A stretch of 64,000 bases of DNA from Roseomonas genomospecies 6 (GCF_008365375.1 NZ_QOKW01000025.1:28299-92298), one strand, 5' to 3'; positions 44,064 through 53,186 are shown, counted from the stretch's first letter. Program-made: numbers and translations. Notes: generated by a model not told the origin, from the letters alone.

Positions 44064-45596
44064 TTACGTCGCGGGATGGGTGCCCGACGGCGACGAGCGG
44101 CCGGTGTCGCCGCCCGTGCTCTTCCGGTGGCGCAGGACCAACGGGCCGATCACCAGCAGGGCGGCGATGATGAGCAGGACCGCCGAGATCGGGTGGGTCA
44201 GGAAGACCGACGGGTCGCCCTGGCTGATCGCCAGCGCGCGGCGGAACTGCTGTTCGGCCAGCGGCCCCAGGATCAGCCCGACCACGCAGGGCGCCACCGG
44301 CACGTTCAGCACCCGCATGCCGAAGCCGACCAGCCCGATCACCCACAGGATGATCAGATCGACGATGTTGTTGTTCAGCGTGTAGGCGCCCAGCGACGAG
44401 AATACCAGGATGCCGGCGTACAGCCAGGGCCGGGGGATCAGCAGCAGCTTCACCCAGAAGCCGACCAGCGGCAGGTTCAGCACCAGCAGGAGCACGTTGC
44501 CGATGTAGAGGCTGGCGATCATGCCCCAGACCAGTTCCGGGTTGTTGTCGAACAGCGTCGGGCCGGGTTGCAGGCCGTATTGCTGGAAGGCGGCCAGCAT
44601 GATGGCGGCGGTCGCCGAGGTCGGCAGGCCGAGCGCCAGCAGCGGCGCCAGAACGCCCGCGGCGGAGGCGTTGTTGGCGGCCTCCGGACCGGCGACGGCC
44701 TCGATGGCGCCCTTGCCGAACTCCTCCGGCTTCTTCGCCAGACGCTTTTCCACCAGATAGGACAGGAAGGTCGGGATCTCGCTGCCGCCCGCCGGCAGGG
44801 TGCCGATGGGGAAGCCCAGCAAGGTGCCGCGCAGCCACGGCTTCCAGGACCGGCTCCAGTCCTCGCGGCTCATCCATTTGGAGCCCTTGAGCGCGTAGAT
44901 CTCCTCCGTCTCGAAGCGGTGGCGGGAGGCGACGTAGAGAGTCTCGCCGACCGCGAACAGGCCGACCGCGACCACCACCGTGTCGATGCCGTCCAGCAGT
45001 TCCGGAACGCCGAAGGCCAGACGCGCCTGACCGGTCTGCATGTCGATGCCGACCAGACCCAGCGCCAGCCCCAGGAACAGGCTCGCCAGACCGCGCGCCA
45101 GCGAGCTTCCCAGGACGGCGGTGACGGTGGTCAGTGCCAGAACCATCAGCGCGAAATACTCCGCCGGGCCGAACAGCAGAGCCAGCTTGACCATCAGCGG
45201 GGCGACGAAGGTCAGCGCCGCGGTGGCGATGGTGCCGGCGATGAAGGACCCGATGGCGGCGGTGGCGAGCGCCTGGGCGCCGCGCCCCTGGCGGGCCATG
45301 GCGTGGCCGTCGATGGCGGTGACGATGCTGCCGGACTCGCCCGGCGCGTTCAGAAGAATCGAAGTCGTCGAGCCGCCGTACATCGCGCCGTAATAGATGC
45401 CGGCGAACATGATGAAGGCGGAGGTCGGCTCCAGCCCGTAGGTGACCGGCAGCAGCAGCGCCACGGTCAGCGCCGGGCCGATGCCGGGCAGCACGCCGAC
45501 TGCGGTGCCCACCGTCACGCCGACCGCCGACCACAGGAGATTGTAGGGTGTCAGCGCCACGAGGAAGCCGTGGCCCAGGGCGGCAAGGGTTTCCAT
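44064..45596 (-). CDS. tctA: Tripartite tricarboxylate transporter large subunit TctA
   Basis: 510 residues, about twelve helices. Signature segments: GVLPGIGPALTVALLLPVTY near residue 35, YYGAMYGGSTTSILLNAPGE near 70, and in the second half LGLPTSATAAIMLAAFQQYG and GLQPGPTLFDNNPELVWGM. These two G-rich/P-rich repeats form the transport path. It works with TctB and the TctC binding proteins encoded just upstream. The substrate is probably citrate or another carboxylate but cannot be set by sequence. Confidence 0.92.
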   Translation of the reverse strand: METLAALGHGFLVALTPYNLLWSAVGVTVGTAVGVLPGIGPALTVALLLPVTYGLEPTSAFIMFAGIYYGAMYGGSTTSILLNAPGESGSIVTAIDGHAMARQGRGAQALATAAIGSFIAGTIATAALTFVAPLMVKLALLFGPAEYFALMVLALTTVTAVLGSSLARGLASLFLGLALGLVGIDMQTGQARLAFGVPELLDGIDTVVVAVGLFAVGETLYVASRHRFETEEIYALKGSKWMSREDWSRSWKPWLRGTLLGFPIGTLPAGGSEIPTFLSYLVEKRLAKKPEEFGKGAIEAVAGPEAANNASAAGVLAPLLALGLPTSATAAIMLAAFQQYGLQPGPTLFDNNPELVWGMIASLYIGNVLLLVLNLPLVGFWVKLLLIPRPWLYAGILVFSSLGAYTLNNNIVDLIILWVIGLVGFGMRVLNVPVAPCVVGLILGPLAEQQFRRALAISQGDPSVFLTHPISAVLLIIAALLVIGPLVLRHRKSTGGDTGRSSPSGTHPAT

Positions 45597-45623
45597 TGTG
45601 CAGTTTCCTTCCCGAAGCGGGGC

Positions 45624-46112
45624 TTATTCGGCGTCGGCTGACGTGAGCCGTTCGACGATGCTGCCCTCGGGCAGGTTCAGGCCGAGCCCGTAATTGAAGG
45701 TCACGAAGGTGAAGGCGGCGAGAGCGAGGCCGATGGCCAGATTGACCGCGAGCCGCCTCCCCCCGAAGGCGCGGGCGACCGCGGCGAACAGGATGGTGGT
45801 GGAGGGTATCCAGCCCAGCGTCTCCAGCAGCAGGAACTGGGCGGCCAGACCCGCCGCGACCAGCGCCACCGCCCAGAGGTCCAGTTCCAGCCCTTCCGCA
45901 TGGGCGACCGCCCCGGTGAAGGCTTCGCGCAGCAGGGACAAGCCGACCAGGGCGAGGCCGCCCGAGATCAGATAGGGAAACAGGGCGGGGCCGACCACCG
46001 CCCGGCCGACGGAGGGGGTCAGCATGGTTTCGACCGCGATCAGGCCCCCGAGCGCGATCAGCCCGCCGCCAAGCACCGCCTCTCCGGCGCGCATGCTTCG
46101 ACCGGTGGTCAT
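45624..46112 (-). CDS. tctB: Tripartite tricarboxylate transporter small subunit TctB
   Basis: 162 residues with four predicted helices, typical for TctB. Characteristic parts are GRAVVGPALFPYLISGGLAL near residue 35 and LLLETLGWIPSTTILFAAVA near 95. It lies 27 bp upstream of tctA on the same strand. TctB stabilises TctA in the membrane. Confidence 0.87.
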   Translation of the reverse strand: MTTGRSMRAGEAVLGGGLIALGGLIAVETMLTPSVGRAVVGPALFPYLISGGLALVGLSLLREAFTGAVAHAEGLELDLWAVALVAAGLAAQFLLLETLGWIPSTTILFAAVARAFGGRRLAVNLAIGLALAAFTFVTFNYGLGLNLPEGSIVERLTSADAE

Positions 46113-46184
46113 CGGTTCATCCTCCCAAAGTGTTTTCTTATGAACCGGCGGGCGTGGCGCCGTAGACCCGCCCGCCGGGCACCC

Positions 46185-47162
46185 TCACTTCACCAGACCG
46201 AGATCCTTCAGCGTGCCTTCGATCTGCGTGCGCTCCTGCTTCAGGAAGGCGGCGAACTCGGCGGAGGGCTGGTAGAGGTCGATCCAGCCGCGCTGCTTCA
46301 CGGCCTGCTTCCACTCGTCGCTGGCGACGGCCTTGGCGACGGCCTCCTGGAGTTCCTTCAGCTCCGCCGGCTTGGCGGAGGACTGGGCGAAGACGCCGCG
46401 CCAGTTCACGAACTCCAGGTCGATGCCCTGCTCCTTCATGGTCGGCGTGTCGGAGCCCGGCAGGCGCTGCGGGGCGGAGACGGCGATGGCGCGCAGCTTG
46501 CCCGCCTGGAACTGCGGGGCGAACTCGCTGTAACCGCCCATGCCGAGCGTAACGTGGCCGCCGAGCGCGGAGGCCAGAAGCTCGCCGCCGCCCGCGGTGG
46601 CGACGTAGTTGACCTTGTTCGGATCGACGCCGACCGCCTTGGCGATCAGGCCCGCCAGGATCTGGTCGCTGCCGCCCGCCGAGCCGCCGCCCCAGGACAC
46701 CGAGCCGGGGTCCGCCTTGAACTTCCGGATCAGGTCGTCGAAGGTCTTGATGGGCGACTCCGGGGGAACGACGATGGCGGTGTATTCGCCGGTCAGCCGG
46801 GCCAGAGGGGTCACCTGATCGAGCGTCACCGCCGATTTGTTGGTGACGATGGCGCCCAGCATGATCTGGCCGCCGACCAGCACCGTCGGCGTGCGTTTCT
46901 TCGCGGTGACGAACTGGGCGAGGCCCACCGTGCCGCCGGCGCCGGGGATGTTCACGACCTGGATGTTGGAGGCCAGCTTCTGGTCCTGAAGAACCTGCTG
47001 GAGGGTGCGGGCGTGCTGATCCCAACCGCCGCCGGGGCTGGCCGGGGCGATGATCTCCAGGCCCTTGATCTCGGCGAGCGACGGGGTGGCGGCGAGGGAG
47101 GCCGTGGCGAGCACGGCGGCGGTCAGGACGCCCTTCACGGCGCCCGGCATGCGGATGGACAT
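46185..47162 (-). CDS. tctC: Tripartite tricarboxylate transporter binding protein TctC, copy 1
   Basis: 325 residues. Signal: GVLTAAVLATASLAATPSLA, cut before EIKGLEII. The mature start LEIIAPASPGGGWDQHARTL and VQVVNIPGAGGTVGL-type stretch are the Bug/TctC ligand-site motifs. The ATG at 47162 has GGAG nine bases upstream; longer forms lack one. It is a tandem paralog of the gene at 47,201, so the two may give the permease two ligand ranges. Confidence 0.9.
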   Translation of the reverse strand: MSIRMPGAVKGVLTAAVLATASLAATPSLAEIKGLEIIAPASPGGGWDQHARTLQQVLQDQKLASNIQVVNIPGAGGTVGLAQFVTAKKRTPTVLVGGQIMLGAIVTNKSAVTLDQVTPLARLTGEYTAIVVPPESPIKTFDDLIRKFKADPGSVSWGGGSAGGSDQILAGLIAKAVGVDPNKVNYVATAGGGELLASALGGHVTLGMGGYSEFAPQFQAGKLRAIAVSAPQRLPGSDTPTMKEQGIDLEFVNWRGVFAQSSAKPAELKELQEAVAKAVASDEWKQAVKQRGWIDLYQPSAEFAAFLKQERTQIEGTLKDLGLVK

Positions 47163-47200
47163 GGCGTTTCGCTCCATGGATGTGTTTATCGTTGCGGCAA

Positions 47201-48175
47201 TCACGGCTTGACGAGGCCGAGGTCCGTCAGGACGCCTTCGATCCGCGTCCGCTCGTCCTTGATGAAGGCGGCGAACTGGTCGGGCGGCAGGTAGAGGTCG
47301 ATCCAGCCGCGCTCCGCGGCGATGCGCTTCCAGTCGTCGGTGCGGACCATGGCGCCGACCGCGTCGTCCAGGACCTGCTTTTCCGACGCCTTAAGGTTGC
47401 CCGGCGCCATCACGGCGCGCCAGTTGACCAGTTCCACATCCACGCCCTGCTCCTTGAAGGTCGGGATGTCCACGCCGGGGACGCGCTGCGGGGCGGAGAT
47501 CGCCAGCGCCCGCAGCTTCCCGGCCTGGAGCTGCGAGGCCATCTCGTTGTAGCCGCCGGTCGCCACGGTGATGTGGCCGCCGAGCACCGACGCCATCATC
47601 TCGCCGCCCGCACCGGCGGCGATGTAGTTCATCTTGGACACGTCGCCGCCGACCGCCTTGACCAGCAGGGCGTAGAGGATGTGGTCGGGGCTGCCGACCG
47701 CGAAGCCGCCCCAGGAGACGGAGCCGGGATCGGCCTTGAACTTCCTGACGAGGTCGTCGAGCGTCTTCAGCGGCGAATCCGCGGCCACGACGATGGGCTG
47801 GTATTCGCCGGTCAGCCGGGCCAGCGGAGTCACCTGATCGAGCGTCACCGGCGACTTGTTGATGAGGATCGCGCCGATCATTCCCAGGCCGGAAATCATC
47901 AGGCCGGGATTGCGCTTCTTGGCGGTGACGAACTGGCTGAGGCCGATGGTGCCGCCGGCGCCCGGGATGTTGACCACCTGGACGCTGGAGGCCAGCTTGT
48001 GGTCCTGAAGGACCTGCTGCATCGCGCGCGCATGCTGGTCGTACCCGCCACCGGCGTTGGCGGGGGCGATGATCTCCAGATTCTTGATCTCCGCGGACGC
48101 GGGTGCGGCGAACAGGGCGGCAGCGGCCAGCACGGCCGCCGCCAGCATCCCCTTGGCGGGGTTGCCGAGGCTCAT
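47201..48175 (-). CDS. tctC: Tripartite tricarboxylate transporter binding protein TctC, copy 2
   Basis: 324 residues. Signal: GMLAAAVLAAAALFAAPASA, cut before EIKNLEII. It keeps LEIIAPANAGGGYDQHARAM and VNIPGAGGTIGLSQFVTAKK as in copy 1, and large parts of both proteins are alike in the region VTLDQVTPLARLTGEY. Differences concentrate in the middle and C-terminal lobes, where ligand selectivity is set. It is the first tct gene of the operon, 38 bp before copy 1. Confidence 0.9.
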   Translation of the reverse strand: MSLGNPAKGMLAAAVLAAAALFAAPASAEIKNLEIIAPANAGGGYDQHARAMQQVLQDHKLASSVQVVNIPGAGGTIGLSQFVTAKKRNPGLMISGLGMIGAILINKSPVTLDQVTPLARLTGEYQPIVVAADSPLKTLDDLVRKFKADPGSVSWGGFAVGSPDHILYALLVKAVGGDVSKMNYIAAGAGGEMMASVLGGHITVATGGYNEMASQLQAGKLRALAISAPQRVPGVDIPTFKEQGVDVELVNWRAVMAPGNLKASEKQVLDDAVGAMVRTDDWKRIAAERGWIDLYLPPDQFAAFIKDERTRIEGVLTDLGLVKP

Positions 48176-48228
48176 GGTGTTTCCTCCGGATGGGCTTTTT
48201 GCTTTTTTGGCGTGGCGCTTGGCGCGCC

Positions 48229-48396
48229 TTACGGGGCCTTGGCGGTGGGCTGCCGCGGACGCGCCTCGTGGATGATGACGGAACCGCCGGCCCCCGCGCC
48301 GCAGGCGGCGCCATGGAAGGGCAGGGTCCGTTCATCCGCCGGTTCGGTCTTCGCCGTGGTGTCCGCCGGCTTCTTGGCTGCGGGTTCGATCGCCAT
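48229..48396 (-). CDS. Small hypothetical protein (55 aa) at the head of the tct operon
   Basis: ATG at 48396 with GGAAAG upstream; it reads MAIEPAAKKPADTTAKTEPA, then a Gly/Ala-rich centre and SVIIHEARPRQPTAKAP before TAA. Low complexity at both ends suggests disorder. No family is recognised. It precedes tctC copy 2 by 53 bp on the same strand and may belong to the operon. It could also be non-coding. Confidence 0.35.
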   Translation of the reverse strand: MAIEPAAKKPADTTAKTEPADERTLPFHGAACGAGAGGSVIIHEARPRQPTAKAP

Positions 48397-48735
48397 GGTG
48401 GGCTTTCCAGGACGGTGGTTGGCTATTCCAACTGTTTAACAGGCGAACCTGTCATGAACCTGTCAGCCACCAGCCGGGCACGCAAAAATTCGGCGCCCCA
48501 CCCCGAATGAGGCGGAGACCGGCCTTCGGCGGTTGTTCTCCCGTGAAGGTGAAGGTGAAGGTGAAGGTGAAGGTGAGGGGGGCCAACCTTGCCATACGCG
48601 CTGACATGAGGTCAGAGCGATGTCGGGAGCGCCGGTGGGGGAACGAGGGCTTGTCCTTTTCAGGCGAAGGATGACGCCGCCCTTACGGACCGGCCCTTCG
48701 GTCCACAGTCCCCCGATCCACAGTCTCCGCAACCC
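48397..48735. other. Non-coding region upstream of the tct operon and downstream of polA
   Basis: 339 bp. It contains the GTGAAG hexamer repeat (48543-48578) and, near 48405-48460, AT-richer sequence suited to the tct promoter. TGTTTAACAGGCGAACCTGT near 48433 holds an ACAGG/CCTGT inverted repeat. No ORF has a ribosome site. Confidence 0.45.
48543..48578. repeat. Hexanucleotide tandem repeat (GTGAAG, 5 perfect copies + 1)
   Basis: GTGAAG repeats five times without error at 48543-48572, followed by GTGAGG. It is a candidate length-variable locus. It lies between the tct operon promoter and the 3' end of polA. Confidence 0.85.
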
Positions 48736-51636
48736 TCAATGCGCCTCGTCCCAGTTGCCGCCGATGCCGGCCTCCGCGACCAGAGGAACGCCGAGCGTGG
48801 CGGCTCCCTCCATAACCTCGCGCACCAGCTTGGCGGCGGCCTCGGCCTGATCCTCCGGGGCTTCGAACAGCAGTTCGTCGTGGACCTGAAGCAGCATCCG
48901 CACGTCGTCGAATCCGGCCTCCTTCAGGGCGTCGGGCACGCGGGCCATGGCGCGCTTCATGATGTCGGCGGCGGTGCCCTGGATCGGGGCGTTGATCGCC
49001 TGACGTTCCGCGAAGGCGCGGCGCGCCGCGTTCTTCTCGTGGATGCCGGGGATGTAGCAGCGCCGCCCGAACAGCGTCACCACATGGCCGTTCTGGCGGG
49101 CGAAGGCCTTGGTCCTTTCCATCCACACCTTCAGTTCGTGGAAGCGCTCGAAATAGGCCTTGATGAAGGCGTTTGCCTCGCCCGGCGCGATGCCGAGCTG
49201 GCGGCCCAGCCCGAAGCCGGAAATGCCGTAGATGATGCCGAAGTTGATCGCCTTGGCCTTGCGCCGGATTTCCGAGGTCATCTGGTCCAGCGGCACGCCG
49301 AAGACCTGGCTGGCCGTCGCCGCGTGAATGTCGATGCCGTCGCGGAACGCCTGTTTCAGGGCGGCGATGTCCGCCATCTCCGCGACCAGCCGCAATTCGA
49401 TCTGCGAATAGTCGACGGAGATCAGCTTGTGCCCCGGCGCGGCGACGAAGGCGCGGCGGATCTTGCGGCCTTCCTCCGTGCGGACGGGGATGTTCTGCAG
49501 GTTCGGATCGGTCGAGGACAGGCGGCCCGTGTTGGTCGCCGCCATGGCGAAGGCGGTGTGCACCCGCTCCGTCCCCTCCACGATCTGGGCCTGGAGCGCG
49601 TCGGTGTAGGTGTTCTTCAGCTTCGCCAACTGCCGCCAGTCCAGCACGCGCTGGGCGATGACGTGGCCCTGCTCCGCCAGCTCCTCCAGCACGCTGGAGT
49701 CGGTGGAGTAGGCGCCGGTCTTGCCCTTCTTGCCGGTGCCGAGCTTCATCTCATCGAACAGGATTTCGCCGAGCTGCTTGGGCGAGCCGATGTTGAAGCT
49801 GCGCCCGGCGTGCCCGTGAACCTCCTTTTCGATCTCCGCCATGCGGACGGCGAGGTCTTGCGAGAGGCGGGCCAGCGCCGCCCGGTCCACCCGGATGCCG
49901 CAGGATTCCATATCGGCGATCACCGGGACCAGCGGGCGTTCCAGCGTCTCGTAGACGGTGACCATCCGGTCGTCCACCAGCCGCGGCTTCAGCACCCGCC
50001 ACAGCCGCAGCGTGACGTCGGCGTCCTCCGCCGCGTAGGCAAGCGCCTTGTCCAGCGGCACGCGGTCGAAGGTGATCTGGCTCTTTCCGCTGCCGCAGAC
50101 CTCCTTGAAGGGGATGGTCTTGTGGGCGAGATGCAGCTCCGCCAGCTCGTCCATGCCGTGGCCGTGGGCGCCGCCCTCCAGCACGTAGGAGATCAGCATG
50201 CTGTCGTCGATGGGCGACACGCGCACGCCGTGGCGGGCGAAAAGCTGATGGTCGAACTTGAAATTGTGCCCGATCTTCAGGATCGCCGGGTCCTCCAGCA
50301 CCTCCCGCAGGGCCTTCAGCGCGTCCTCCGCCGGGATTTGCTTCGGCGTTTCCGGCGCCTCGAAGGACAGCTCCCCGCTGGCTGCGGCGTTGGGGGCCTG
50401 ATGCGCCAGGGGGATGTAGCAGGCCAGCCCCGGCTCCGTCGCGAGCGAGATGCCGACCAGCGTCGCCGTGGCGGGGGTCAGCGAGTCGGTTTCCGTGTCC
50501 ACGGCCAGGATGCCGGTGGCGCGGGCGCGTTCCAGCCAGACGGCCAGGGCGTCCAGGTCCTGCACCAGCTCGTACCGCTGCTCCACGTCGGTGGGCGGAG
50601 CGGGGCGGCTGCGCGGCGCGTTTGCGGGCTCCGCCGAAGCGGTTGGGACGTCCTTCACCGGAGCCGCGGACGGCGTGGAGGAGGGGAGCGCACCGTCGGC
50701 GATGGTGCCGTCCTTGCGCATTTCCGCCTCGACGCGGCTGACGATGGTGCGGAAGCCCTGGGCCCTCAGGAAGTCGATCAGCTTCTGGTGGTCGGGCTCG
50801 CGGACGCGCAGTTCCTCCAGCGGTTTCGGCGCCGGGGCGTGGTCGTCGAGCAGGACGAGGCGGCGGGAGATCCGCGCCTGTTCCGCGAAGTCGATCAGCT
50901 TCTGGCGGCGGGCCGGCTGCTTGATTTCCCCGGCGCGGGCCAGCAGCGACTCCAGGTCGCCGTATTCGGTGATGAGCTGCGCGGCGGTCTTCACGCCGAT
51001 GCCCGGCACGCCCGGCACGTTGTCCACGCTGTCGCCGGCCAGAGCCTGCACGTCCACCACCTTGTCAGGGGCGACGCCGAACTTCTCGAACACCTCGTCG
51101 GGACCGATGGGCTTGTTCTTCAGCGGGTCGAGCATCCGCACGCCGGGGCGGACGAGCTGCATCATGTCCTTGTCGGACGACACGATGGTGACCTCGCGTC
51201 CGGCCTCGTTCGCCAGCCGCGCGTAGGTGGCGATCAGGTCGTCGGCCTCGTAGCCCTCCAACTCCAGGCAGGGCAGGCAAAAGGCCTCCGTCGCCTCGCG
51301 GATCAGGGCGAACTGGGGCTTCAGCTCCTCCGGCGGCTCGGGTCGGTGGGCCTTGTATTCGGGATAGAACTCGTTGCGGAAGTTCAGCCGCTTCGAATCG
51401 AAGACCACCGCCACGGCGGACGCCTTCAGATCGGCCAGCAGCTTCAGCAGCATGTTGGAGAAGCCCAGCACCGCGTTCACCGGCGTGCCGTCCGGACGGT
51501 TCAGCATCGGCAGCGCGTGGAAGGCCCGGAAGATGAAGCCCGACCCGTCCACCAGATACAGGCCGCTGCCGTCCCCGGCGGGTGCGGGGGCTTCGGTGAC
51601 GGTCTGGAGCGTGTCGGTGGTCTTGTCGTCGGACAT
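48736..51636 (-). CDS. polA: DNA polymerase I
   Basis: 966 residues, full length. The 5'-3' exonuclease part opens with GLYLVDGSGFIFRAFHALPM and has CLELEGYEADDLIATYA and VSSDKDMMQLV. The proofreading domain is intact: ILAVDTETDSLTPATATLVG holds the DxE metal residues, and LKIGHNFKFDHQLFARHGV follows. Polymerase motifs: A DYSQIELRLVAEMA, B RRKAKAINFGIIYGISGFGL, C LQVHDELLFEAP. The enzyme fills gaps and removes RNA primers. An Ala/Pro-rich linker (about 315-350) separates the exonuclease parts. The gene is monocistronic. Confidence 0.96.
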   Translation of the reverse strand: MSDDKTTDTLQTVTEAPAPAGDGSGLYLVDGSGFIFRAFHALPMLNRPDGTPVNAVLGFSNMLLKLLADLKASAVAVVFDSKRLNFRNEFYPEYKAHRPEPPEELKPQFALIREATEAFCLPCLELEGYEADDLIATYARLANEAGREVTIVSSDKDMMQLVRPGVRMLDPLKNKPIGPDEVFEKFGVAPDKVVDVQALAGDSVDNVPGVPGIGVKTAAQLITEYGDLESLLARAGEIKQPARRQKLIDFAEQARISRRLVLLDDHAPAPKPLEELRVREPDHQKLIDFLRAQGFRTIVSRVEAEMRKDGTIADGALPSSTPSAAPVKDVPTASAEPANAPRSRPAPPTDVEQRYELVQDLDALAVWLERARATGILAVDTETDSLTPATATLVGISLATEPGLACYIPLAHQAPNAAASGELSFEAPETPKQIPAEDALKALREVLEDPAILKIGHNFKFDHQLFARHGVRVSPIDDSMLISYVLEGGAHGHGMDELAELHLAHKTIPFKEVCGSGKSQITFDRVPLDKALAYAAEDADVTLRLWRVLKPRLVDDRMVTVYETLERPLVPVIADMESCGIRVDRAALARLSQDLAVRMAEIEKEVHGHAGRSFNIGSPKQLGEILFDEMKLGTGKKGKTGAYSTDSSVLEELAEQGHVIAQRVLDWRQLAKLKNTYTDALQAQIVEGTERVHTAFAMAATNTGRLSSTDPNLQNIPVRTEEGRKIRRAFVAAPGHKLISVDYSQIELRLVAEMADIAALKQAFRDGIDIHAATASQVFGVPLDQMTSEIRRKAKAINFGIIYGISGFGLGRQLGIAPGEANAFIKAYFERFHELKVWMERTKAFARQNGHVVTLFGRRCYIPGIHEKNAARRAFAERQAINAPIQGTAADIMKRAMARVPDALKEAGFDDVRMLLQVHDELLFEAPEDQAEAAAKLVREVMEGAATLGVPLVAEAGIGGNWDEAH

Positions 51637-51737
51637 GGTGCGGCCTCTTCCCTTCGGGGCGATACCATGGCCGAAGGCGGCCCGAGAGTCGAGCCTGCCC
51701 GACGCCGCCGGAAGGCCAGCCGCGGAGAGCCGGAATC

Positions 51738-52400
51738 TCAGTCGCCGGTTTCGCTGTGCGGCGCGGCGACCGGCTTGGATTCGGGGGAGCCGCGTTCGCG
51801 CAGATAGATGCCGAGCACGACCAGCACGCCCATGGACAGGAACTCACTCTGCCAGTTCTGGAAGCTTTCGTACCAGAATTCCGGATCGGCGAGGGTTTCG
51901 CCCATGGACCTGGTCGGCTGGTGGTGCCACGCGGCCTCTTCGTTCGAGCGCCGCGTGCTGCCGGCCAGATGCAGGGTGAAGGACAGCACGAACAGGGTCA
52001 CCAGGGCGATGCTGAGCGAATGGGAGTAGAGCCGCAGCAGGAGGCCGCCCCGGTGCACCGGCCAGGGCGCGTCGGGGTCGCCGCGCCGCCGTTCGGGCGC
52101 CTCGTCCTCCGGGTTGGCCTCCCCCGGCTTCCTGGACTCAGAGGAGCCCTTCTGGACCAGGATGGCGGTCAGGAGCACATAGACCGACATCTGGAGGAAC
52201 TCGCTCTCCCAGTTCTCGAAGGTCGCCGACAGGAAATGGCCGGTGGTCAGATAGTCGAGGAATCCGACGGGCGGCTGGGCGTGGAGGCGAAGCTCCTCCG
52301 CCAGAGCGCGCCATCCGGCGAGCACCTGCCCGATGATCGAGACGAGAAACAGTCCGAACAAGGCGACCGACAACCCGTTGTCCCGCAGGAAGCGACGCAT
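51738..52400 (-). CDS. Membrane protein with internal duplication (DUF6766-like)
   Basis: 220 residues. Four hydrophobic helices fall in two similar halves: each ends in a membrane-proximal motif, NWESEFLQMSVYVLLTAIL in the first half and NWQSEFLSMGVLVVLGIYLR in the second. The two halves are joined by a charged loop (about residues 105-140). The start MRRFLRDNGLSVALFGLFLV is typical of the family. Function is unknown; many GC-rich soil bacteria carry one copy. Confidence 0.72.
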   Translation of the reverse strand: MRRFLRDNGLSVALFGLFLVSIIGQVLAGWRALAEELRLHAQPPVGFLDYLTTGHFLSATFENWESEFLQMSVYVLLTAILVQKGSSESRKPGEANPEDEAPERRRGDPDAPWPVHRGGLLLRLYSHSLSIALVTLFVLSFTLHLAGSTRRSNEEAAWHHQPTRSMGETLADPEFWYESFQNWQSEFLSMGVLVVLGIYLRERGSPESKPVAAPHSETGD

Positions 52401-52576
52401 GTGCTGCCCCCTTGCCTGATGCCAAGCCCCAGTCCGTCAACGCCTGGCCGGGCCGGAGGTTTCGCCGGCGCTCCATGACCCGCAACCGCGACCGCCCGAA
52501 GAGCCTCGTCAGGAACCTCGAAAGGTGCGGTTCTGTTGATGGGTGGCCTCCCACAACAACCCTTGGTCCACCTCCC

Positions 52577-53125
52577 ATGAACCCGTACGTCGCCGGAGCC
52601 ATCGCCGGTCTGGCCGGTACCGCCGCCATGACGGCGGCCATGCGCGCGATGTTCCGCGCCCTGCCGGAACAGGACCGCTATCCCCTGCCGCCGCGCCTCA
52701 TCACGGACCGCGTCGTCGGCCCGACCGGGCTGATGGACGCCCTGGACGAACCGGAGCGCCGCGATCTGACGCTGGCCCTGCATTACGGCTATGGCGCCGC
52801 CGCCGGGGCGCTCTATCCGGCGGTGGCACAGCGGATCGGCGGGCCGGTGGTGGCGACGGGAATCGGCTATGGCCTTGCGGTCTGGGGCGCCAGCTATCTG
52901 GGATGGATTCCCGCGATGCGCATCCTGACCCCCGCGACCCGCCATCCGCGCGCCCGCAACACCCTGATGCTGGCCGCCCATGTGGTGTGGGGAGGGGTGA
53001 CGGGGGTTACCGCGGCGTATTTGGTAGGTGTGAGCGGGAGCACCGGTTTTGACGGCGTGCCGCGACAGGAACGCTGGAATGCGAACGGGGCAAAAACGAA
53101 AAGAGCTCAGCCCGTATCAGGCTAA
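52577..53125 (+). CDS. DUF1440-like membrane protein
   Basis: 182 residues with four predicted helices (AGAIAGLAGTAAMTAAMRAM; YGYGAAAGALYPAVAQ; ATGIGYGLAVWGASYLGWIP; LAAHVVWGGVTGVTAAYLVG). Its last 25 residues overlap the terminator of the tRNA-Arg remnant and have no membrane character, so the C-terminus may be extended compared with relatives. It marks the last intact host gene before the integrated element. Confidence 0.68.
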   Translation: MNPYVAGAIAGLAGTAAMTAAMRAMFRALPEQDRYPLPPRLITDRVVGPTGLMDALDEPERRDLTLALHYGYGAAAGALYPAVAQRIGGPVVATGIGYGLAVWGASYLGWIPAMRILTPATRHPRARNTLMLAAHVVWGGVTGVTAAYLVGVSGSTGFDGVPRQERWNANGAKTKRAQPVSG

Positions 53126-53127
53126 GC
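53105..53127 (-). terminator. Rho-independent terminator of the tRNA-Arg gene
   Basis: On the minus strand GCTTAGCC, a 7-base loop and GGCTGAGC form a stem followed by TCTTTT. It lies 12 bases beyond the tRNA 3' end, so it is the original host tRNA terminator. Confidence 0.8.
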
Positions 53128-53139
53128 CCTTGAGAAAAC

Positions 53140-53186
53140 TGGCGGACCCGAATGGATTCGAACCATCGGCCTCTGCCTTCGGAGGG
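53140..53186 (-). other. 3' half of tRNA-Arg(CCG): attachment site of the element
   Basis: On the minus strand this reads from the anticodon loop CTCCGAA through the anticodon-stem 3' strand GGCAG, the variable region, a T-arm with loop TTCGAAT, and the acceptor-strand end with CCA. The anticodon stem 5' strand, D-arm and 5' acceptor strand (GGACCCG expected) are absent: the sequence becomes AT-rich and unrelated beyond 53187. The breakpoint in the anticodon stem-loop is where many tyrosine recombinases cross over. The intact tRNA should be at the far end of the element, outside the window. Confidence 0.85.
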
